A DNA stretch of 11,100 nucleotides from Coriobacteriia bacterium. GTDB lineage: Bacteria > Actinomycetota > Coriobacteriia > WRKU01 > WQUG01. Under the pieces are notes generated by a model that saw nothing but the letters and a program-made list of their open reading frames with translations, was not told the DNA's origin and did not search any database. Every line of letters starts with the position of its first letter. Position 1 is the stretch's first letter. The DNA lies in the NCBI GenBank assembly GCA_009779395.1, contig WREJ01000022.1, positions 1 to 11,100 of the forward strand, given 5' to 3'. A program made the position numbers and the translations under genes. Shown here piece after piece: positions 7,632 to 11,100 of this stretch.

Positions 7632-7654
7632 GAATGTGTCAATTTGACACATTC
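7632..7654 (+). repeat. Perfect 11-base inverted repeat, operator or terminator
   Basis: GAATGTGTCAA and its exact reverse complement TTGACACATTC are separated by one T. Three bases after the punA stop, it could form a 9-base-pair hairpin with a 5-base loop and terminate the upstream operon. The following bases (TTGTCAGATTTT) are T-containing but not a clean U-run, so a textbook intrinsic terminator is not shown. The odd-centred perfect symmetry equally fits a dimeric repressor operator about 90 bases upstream of the hemolysin III promoter. Confidence 0.6.
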
Positions 7655-7662
7655 TTGTCAGA

Positions 7663-7682
7663 TTTTGGCAGGTATGCCAAAA
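7663..7682 (+). repeat. Second inverted repeat, TTTTGGCA / TGCCAAAA
   Basis: Eight-base perfect arms (7663-7670 and 7675-7682) surround GGTA. It lies 8 bases after the first inverted repeat. On both strands the hairpin is preceded by T's and followed by A's, so if it forms in RNA it does not have the U-run of a terminator on the plus strand. Operator or RNA structure are both possible. Confidence 0.45.
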
Positions 7683-7740
7683 AACACCGTCGTAACTTTA
7701 CGCCACAAACAGACTTCCGCATCTTTTTGTTCTCTTCTGG

Positions 7741-7749
7741 TGCTACAAT
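7741..7749 (+). promoter_or_regulatory. Extended -10 promoter, probably leaderless, for hemolysin III
   Basis: TGCTACAAT has the extended -10 form (TG, one base, then TACAAT at 7744-7749), which can work without a -35; none is seen at the usual spacing. The box touches an ATG at 7750 and ends 9 bases before a second in-frame ATG at 7759. Transcription would start about 7756-7759, downstream of the first ATG, so the second ATG is the likely start and the mRNA would have little or no leader. Confidence 0.5.
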
Positions 7750-7758
7750 ATGACCCTT

Positions 7759-8418
7759 ATGAACAAGCTAACAAAAACCATAAAGCAATACACGCTGGGC
7801 GAGGAAGTCGCCAATAGCATCACTCATGGCTTGGGTGTTGTGCTGGGTATTGTGGCGATGCCGACCCTGCTGATTTTTGCTGTGCAGTCAGGCGTTGACG
7901 TAGGATTTAAAATCGCGGCCTCGATAGTGTACAGTCTCTCGATGATTTTGCTCTACGTCGCCAGCACCCTGTACCACAGCCTAACCAACGAGCGCGCAAA
8001 ACGCGTATTCAAGATTTTGGACCATGCCAGCATTTACCTGCTAATCGCTGGCACCTACACACCCTTTACCCTCATCACTCTGCGCGATTACAGTGGCTGG
8101 TGGCTGTTTGCCGTCCTGTGGGTGATGGCAGCCGCAGGCTGCGCAACCGAGGCATTCTGGACCAACCGCCCCCGCTGGGTCAACGCGCTTATCTACCTTA
8201 TTATGGGGTGGATGGCACTGTGGGTTATCCCTGACCTATTCCGTCTGCTGCCACCCGCTGCCTTTTGGCTGCTGGTTGCTGGCGGCGTCGCCTATAGTTT
8301 GGGCACCATCTTTTACGTTATAAAGCGCGTGAAGTGGTTTCATAGCGTCTTTCACGGCTGGGTTTTGCTGGGCACCTTCCTTCACTTTTTTGCAATACTA
8401 CTCTACGTCATTCGCTAG
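7759..8418 (+). CDS. Hemolysin III family (PAQR-type) integral membrane protein
   Basis: A 219-residue membrane protein with about seven hydrophobic helices. Family signatures are GEEVANSITHG (Glu15/16, His23), STLYHS with His73, DHASIYLLIAGTYTPF with Asp88-His89, and FHSVFHGWVLLG with His195 and His199. These are the positions that in PAQR relatives surround a metal site within the bundle. Some members lyse red cells when expressed, as in Bacillus cereus, but most are chromosomal proteins of unknown physiological role, so toxin activity should not be assumed. I chose ATG 7759 over ATG 7750 because the -10 box abuts the latter; no Shine-Dalgarno sequence precedes either. It is a single-gene unit, separated from punA by 130 bases with two inverted repeats, and converges on the minus-strand genes. 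Confidence 0.9.
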   Translation: MNKLTKTIKQYTLGEEVANSITHGLGVVLGIVAMPTLLIFAVQSGVDVGFKIAASIVYSLSMILLYVASTLYHSLTNERAKRVFKILDHASIYLLIAGTYTPFTLITLRDYSGWWLFAVLWVMAAAGCATEAFWTNRPRWVNALIYLIMGWMALWVIPDLFRLLPPAAFWLLVAGGVAYSLGTIFYVIKRVKWFHSVFHGWVLLGTFLHFFAILLYVIR

Positions 8419-8438
8419 TTCTGCAATTATAAGGTGGC

Positions 8439-8480
8439 AGAGCACGTCCAAACCTCCCCTTAGCAATTACTCCGTGCTCT
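8439..8480. terminator. Possible bidirectional terminator between convergent genes
   Basis: AGAGCAC (8439-8445) pairs with GTGCTCT (8474-8480) across a 28-base loop in the 62-base gap between two convergent genes. A third, similar GGTGCTCTTTT follows inside the end of the minus-strand gene. The loop is long and the T-tracts short, so this is a weak structure, but its place between converging genes is where a shared terminator is expected. CAATTA also occurs twice here as a direct repeat. Confidence 0.3.
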
Positions 8481-8741
8481 TTAGGTGCTCTTTTGTCCGC
8501 GTGCGAAATACTTTTCGATAAGACCACGATTGTCCTGCATCATTTTTTCCAGTTCGGGGCGTTTTTCTGGCTGTGCCAGTTCAATCAACGTGTTCATGCC
8601 CGCCCACAACTCATCAATGCTTAAATCACCGTCTTCGTAGCGGTTAAAAGCATCGTTTAGCAAGTTAATCGCCTGTGTACGATTAGTCGCTTCAACATTG
8701 TCCATCACAAAGTCATAGATTTTGTCCTGTACGTAGCTCAT
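8481..8741 (-). CDS. Small helical protein of unknown function (86 aa)
   Basis: I do not recognise this family. The ATG at 8741 is fixed by a strong Shine-Dalgarno sequence; a longer frame from a TTG at 8819 would add 26 residues without any such site. The product begins MSYVQDKIYDFVMDN and is acidic and almost wholly alpha-helical in appearance, with an NRTQAINLLNDAF helix, an EDGDLSIDELWAGM stretch that reads like a helix-loop-helix, and a charged C-terminal helix ending IEKYFARGQKST. There are no cysteines, signal peptide or membrane segments. DGDLSIDEL is loosely EF-hand-like (D-x-D-x-S-x-D-E) but too short to claim calcium binding. The 211-residue gene lies 133 bases upstream on the same strand; co-transcription is possible but no motif proves it. 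Confidence 0.75.
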   Translation of the reverse strand: MSYVQDKIYDFVMDNVEATNRTQAINLLNDAFNRYEDGDLSIDELWAGMNTLIELAQPEKRPELEKMMQDNRGLIEKYFARGQKST

Positions 8742-8744
8742 CGA

Positions 8745-8752
8745 TCTCCTCC
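8745..8752 (-). promoter_or_regulatory. Shine-Dalgarno sequence for the 86-residue gene
   Basis: On the minus strand GGAGGAGA stands three bases before the ATG at 8741, with the GGAGG core six bases away. This near-perfect site decides the start and shows the short gene is meant to be translated. Confidence 0.8.
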
Positions 8753-8874
8753 ATTGTGTGTAAGCAAGTACGCCGCCCAGCCAAATCACGGTGTTATGGT
8801 CCTCTCTCCTCTTCCTCAAACTCTCTTTCTCAGTCCAAGGTCAGCACGGTCGTGCGGCGGTCTATCTGGCGGGT

Positions 8875-9510
8875 CTATCTGTCTGCGATAATCTGCAGTT
8901 CTTCAAAGGGGCGGTCGTGCAATCCGTAGTGCATTTTGACGATGTCGATAAAGGGGCGGTCTTGTGCGGCCTGTTGCATGCGCTGTTTCATGCTGGCAGT
9001 TGGCGCAATCGCTGCGTAATACAGGGGGTCGCTGGCAAAATGCCAGTCGCCGTCAAGTTGAATCATTCTAGCAGCTATCCAGCCGACATTGCTTGTAACA
9101 TGGCGGACGGCAGTAGCGTCGCGTATGGGGTACTGCTTGGTGCTTCGACAATCCTCTAGCTGTAGCAGCTGCGAAGCCAGGTCAACCTGTCCCAGCCAAA
9201 AGTGAGCGGTAAAAGCAGAGTCGCTTGCCTGCTGCAACAGGTCAAGCTCGCGTCTGTCCAGGTCATCGGGGTTGCGGTAAATATAGGTTTCGAGCGCTGT
9301 CTTTCCCGTCTTTAACAGAAAGTCAAAGACAAACCATTCACGAAACAGCTGCTCGATTTTGTCTTTGGGCACAAGGTCTTGGCAGGCCTGCACATAGTCA
9401 AAAAACTCGCGTCCGGCACGGTCAACAACAGCCGCCTGCCCCTCGAAAAAGTGCTGTACAACCAGTGCCAGCTGCGGCCTAGGATGGTTTATTTCCTCTG
9501 AATATGTCAC
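8875..9510 (-). CDS. Protein of unknown function (211 aa), cytosolic
   Basis: The start is GTG at 9510, fixed by a GAGGAG site six bases upstream. The N-terminal half (about 1-105) looks helical and amphipathic, with LALVVQHFFEGQAAVVDRAGREFFDYV and REWFVFDFLLKTGKTALETYIYRNP. The second half (about 106-180) is strand-rich, with HFWLGQVDLASQLLQLEDC, an RDATAVRHVTSNVGWIAARMIQL segment and DGDWHFASDPLYY. The tail from about 185 is charged and helical. EWFVFDF-x6-TALE is a striking motif that I have the impression of seeing in uncharacterised bacterial proteins, but I cannot name a family with confidence. No signal peptide, membrane segment or nucleotide-binding motif is visible. It is transcribed away from the NEAT-type gene, sharing the 146-base region between them. 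Opposite-strand reading frames over it look like shadows. Confidence 0.75.
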   Translation of the reverse strand: MTYSEEINHPRPQLALVVQHFFEGQAAVVDRAGREFFDYVQACQDLVPKDKIEQLFREWFVFDFLLKTGKTALETYIYRNPDDLDRRELDLLQQASDSAFTAHFWLGQVDLASQLLQLEDCRSTKQYPIRDATAVRHVTSNVGWIAARMIQLDGDWHFASDPLYYAAIAPTASMKQRMQQAAQDRPFIDIVKMHYGLHDRPFEELQIIADR

Positions 9511-9516
9511 CTAAAA

Positions 9517-9522
9517 CTCCTC
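9517..9522 (-). promoter_or_regulatory. Shine-Dalgarno sequence fixing the GTG start at 9510
   Basis: GAGGAG on the minus strand lies six bases before the GTG, ideal spacing. It is the reason for accepting a GTG start here. Confidence 0.75.
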
Positions 9523-9535
9523 AATAATTTCGCAA

Positions 9536-9562
9536 GAGCGATGTAACAAATGTAACATGCTC
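9536..9562 (-). repeat. Imperfect stem-loop enclosing two TGTAACA repeats
   Basis: On the minus strand GAGCATGT (from 9562) can pair with ACATcGCTC (to 9536), eight pairs with one bulged C. Inside, TGTAACA occurs twice (9542-9548 and 9551-9557), nine bases apart start to start; each is palindromic apart from its central base. The element lies in the probable 5' leader of the 211-residue gene and upstream of the NEAT-type gene. It could be an operator for a regulator binding one face of the helix or an RNA structure; the sequence cannot decide. Confidence 0.45.
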
Positions 9563-9594
9563 GCGGGTCAAATTGCTCTTGTTTTAGCGGGTCA
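9563..9594 (+). repeat. 8-base direct repeat GCGGGTCA
   Basis: GCGGGTCA occurs at 9563-9570 and again at 9587-9594, 24 bases apart, just upstream of the TATAAT box at 9600. A spacing near two helical turns could suit a regulator binding twice, but eight bases is short. A TTGTTT at 9579-9584 between the copies is the best -35 candidate for the plus strand, with a short 15-base spacer. Confidence 0.35.
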
Positions 9595-9598
9595 GCTT

Positions 9599-9610
9599 GT
9601 ATAATTATAC
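9599..9610. promoter_or_regulatory. Symmetric divergent promoter core, perfect 12-base palindrome
   Basis: GTATAATTATAC is its own reverse complement, so it carries a consensus TATAAT on both strands (9600-9605 plus; 9609-9604 minus). It lies between the divergent 211-residue gene and the NEAT-type gene. Plus-strand transcription would begin near 9612, giving a leader of about 45 bases; minus-strand near 9597, giving about 87. The AT palindrome might also be read by a Fur-like iron repressor, since NEAT genes are usually iron controlled, but it lacks a full Fur box. Confidence 0.5.
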
Positions 9611-9656
9611 CCTGGCTTTTGCCAAATTTATAAGTATAGTGAAGGGTTGTGTAAGT

Positions 9657-11100
9657 ATGAAAAAGTCTCTGGCAAAGTTTTTGGCCTTGGTGATGTTGCT
9701 AACGCCTTTGATGTCGGTTGTTGCGCCAATTGCTGGTGCCGCCGACCCACTGGGTAGTGCGCTCGCTTTGGGGGGTGGCAGTTCCGTAGAAACTACGGCA
9801 ACAGTCCCGCCTGCACCAGAATTCTCAACACAAAATCAAGGTGGTGCAAACGCTGCAGCAGCAATGGCTGCCACAAGCGATGAAATCACTACAACGGCGG
9901 CTAATCTTTCTGACTTGCAGGTGGGCACTACCTACCTTGTCAACCTCATGCCTACAACGACTGCTAACACCGGTGCTCCTTCTAACAGCATCCGTCCTCT
10001 CTATTACCCACAAGCAGTAGTAGAGGTAAGAGCAGATGGCAACTACGTTTCTTTCTTTCACAGTAATACACCTATGATTGCAGGATTTTCTGCAACACCT
10101 GCAAGAGTGCACAGCTATCAATATGACACTCAACAGGCACAAACTGCAGCTGCTGCACTAACAAATCTTACCGATGCTGTCCGCGAAGAGATGAACGCAG
10201 ACGACAGTGTCAAGGTCATCACTGTAAAGTGGTCTGACCTCAACCTACCTTTATACGTACACATAAACAGTGTCGTTGGTCACATGGGAAGTGGTCTTAC
10301 CGGAGCTCCTCTCGGAGTATTTATGACCCTAGAGCTTGATACAGCAACTGTGATGGCAGACAATCCTTTCCCCGAGTTTGGCGAGTTTGGACAGGGTGAC
10401 GGTCCTGGACAGCCTCAGGAAACCGTTAATAAAGCTGCACTGCAAACTCTGATTAATCGTGCTGCGCAGGCTCGACAGGCAGACTTTACTGTTCTGTCCT
10501 TTAATGCGATGACGACTGCTTTGGGCGAGGCTCGCCGGGTGCTTGCTGACCCTGCTGCTAGCCAGATAACCGTTAATCGCGTGCACGACACGCTGCTGCA
10601 AGCTTTTAATGGTCTTGTGCGCCGTCCCACAAGTGGCAATGTGGTGAATGTGAACAACATCACCGATGGTCGCTACACCGTGCGCGTGGACTTTTGGCAT
10701 GCTTCTCAAAATACTCCGTCGATGGCAAACGACTCGCTGAACAAGACGGCGATTATCGATGTCAGCGGGGACCGCATGACGATGTCGGTTTCGACCAGAC
10801 CTATTAGGGTGGGCACTATTGTGACGCACCTGAATAACCTCTCGGTTAATGGGCGCAGCGCAAACGTGCTGACGCGTAACCTTGCTGGTGGTCGTCCCAG
10901 TGCTTTCAGCTTTCCGCTGCCTAACAGAAATGCCTTCCAGCCTGTTGCCTTTTGGCTGGACCCACAGACTCCTCCCGTGCCCGCCGGTCGTCTTGACGGC
11001 AGACTACGTATCAGTTGGGACACCTTGCAACGAGCAGATGCTGGCACCAGATTGTCGGCCAACATAGCCGTTGTCGAGGCAACAATCGAAGATCCCGATG
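9657..11100 (+). CDS. Secreted surface protein with NEAT and FIVAR domains, 3' end beyond window
   Basis: Open to the last base (481 codons seen). The ATG at 9657 follows GAAGGG by 10 bases, a rather long spacing, and begins a clear signal peptide: MKKSLAKF, a hydrophobic core, and probable cleavage after Ala-Gly-Ala at 26-28. Residues about 85-232 form a degenerate NEAT-like domain (VGTTYLVNL at the start; KWSDLNLPLYVHINSVV and GVFMTLELDTA near the end). An acidic, Gly/Pro linker follows. Residues 259-323 match FIVAR: KAALQTLINRAAQARQADFT, then ALGEARRVLADPAASQITVNRVHDTLLQAFNGLV. Residues about 331-460 are a better NEAT domain, with GRYTVRVDFWHA, the SMAN helix at 355-358, and a final RLRISWDTL strand. 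NEAT proteins of Gram-positive surfaces bind haem or haemoglobin. The Y-x3-Y haem-holding hairpin is missing in both domains. Any wall-sorting signal lies outside the window. Confidence 0.82.
   Translation, partial: MKKSLAKFLALVMLLTPLMSVVAPIAGAADPLGSALALGGGSSVETTATVPPAPEFSTQNQGGANAAAAMAATSDEITTTAANLSDLQVGTTYLVNLMPTTTANTGAPSNSIRPLYYPQAVVEVRADGNYVSFFHSNTPMIAGFSATPARVHSYQYDTQQAQTAAAALTNLTDAVREEMNADDSVKVITVKWSDLNLPLYVHINSVVGHMGSGLTGAPLGVFMTLELDTATVMADNPFPEFGEFGQGDGPGQPQETVNKAALQTLINRAAQARQADFTVLSFNAMTTALGEARRVLADPAASQITVNRVHDTLLQAFNGLVRRPTSGNVVNVNNITDGRYTVRVDFWHASQNTPSMANDSLNKTAIIDVSGDRMTMSVSTRPIRVGTIVTHLNNLSVNGRSANVLTRNLAGGRPSAFSFPLPNRNAFQPVAFWLDPQTPPVPAGRLDGRLRISWDTLQRADAGTRLSANIAVVEATIEDPD

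Noticed and set aside
7644..7649. TTGACA inside the first inverted repeat as a -35 box
   Set aside because: No -10-like hexamer lies 16-18 bases downstream; the hexamer is simply part of the palindrome.
8742..8819. Longer N-terminus for the 86-residue minus-strand protein, from a TTG at 8819
   Set aside because: The TTG has no Shine-Dalgarno sequence, while the internal ATG at 8741 has a near-perfect one. The added residues are basic and unlike the rest of the protein.
8791..9159. Plus-strand frame of 122 codons opposite the 211-residue gene
   Set aside because: No ribosome binding site and no family-like pattern; the minus-strand frame has a strong site and an orderly hydrophobic pattern.
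10329..10829. Minus-strand frame of 166 codons inside the surface protein gene
   Set aside because: It lies opposite the FIVAR and second NEAT regions, whose plus-strand domain matches are clear; its product is rich in Arg, His, Ser and Cys, as shadow frames often are.
1..11100. CRISPR array, tRNA or rRNA genes, insertion sequence, phage attachment site
   Set aside because: I saw no regularly spaced repeats, cloverleaf-like segments, transposase motifs or long terminal inverted repeats on either strand.

Overview
The window (11,100 bases, GC in the mid-50s by eye) looks like a bacterial chromosome, most likely from a Coriobacteriia-type actinobacterium. The reasons are indirect: a Veg homologue directly before ispE, an ispE / MobA-like transferase / acpS / alr / tsaE / tsaB-tsaD order, a family 4 uracil-DNA glycosylase, and a surface protein of the NEAT plus FIVAR kind. 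No rRNA or other diagnostic marker is present, so the assignment is only moderately supported and I do not name a genus.

Positions 3-7628 hold a tightly packed plus-strand housekeeping block: veg (3' part), ispE (isoprenoid precursors), a MobA-like nucleotidyltransferase, acpS (acyl-carrier-protein activation), alr (D-alanine for peptidoglycan), a family 4 uracil-DNA glycosylase, tsaE, a fused tsaB-tsaD (tRNA t6A37 synthesis) and punA (purine salvage). From acpS to tsaB-tsaD, neighbouring genes overlap by 1 to 8 bases, which suggests a translationally coupled operon. Two points are unusual. The MobA-like gene has a consensus -10 box 7 bases before its ATG, so its mRNA may be leaderless. The TsaB part of the fusion has kept its N-lobe but appears to have lost most of its C-lobe.

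Positions 7629-8480 hold two adjacent inverted repeats, an extended -10 promoter placed almost on the start codon, and a hemolysin III (PAQR-type) membrane protein. A possible terminator lies where this gene converges on the minus-strand genes.

Positions 8481-9510 hold two minus-strand genes of unknown function, 86 and 211 residues, each with a strong Shine-Dalgarno sequence. Their upstream region (9511-9656) is rich in structure: a stem-loop containing a repeated TGTAACA, an 8-base direct repeat, and a perfect 12-base palindrome that carries a TATAAT on both strands, a candidate symmetric divergent promoter.

From 9657 to the end of the window and beyond runs a long plus-strand gene for a secreted surface protein: signal peptide, a degenerate NEAT-like domain, a FIVAR helical domain and a clearer NEAT domain. 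NEAT domains usually bind haem or haemoproteins, but both domains here lack the tyrosine hairpin that normally holds haem. Base composition also shifts inside this gene. This last region (8481-11100) is the part most likely to hold something undescribed.
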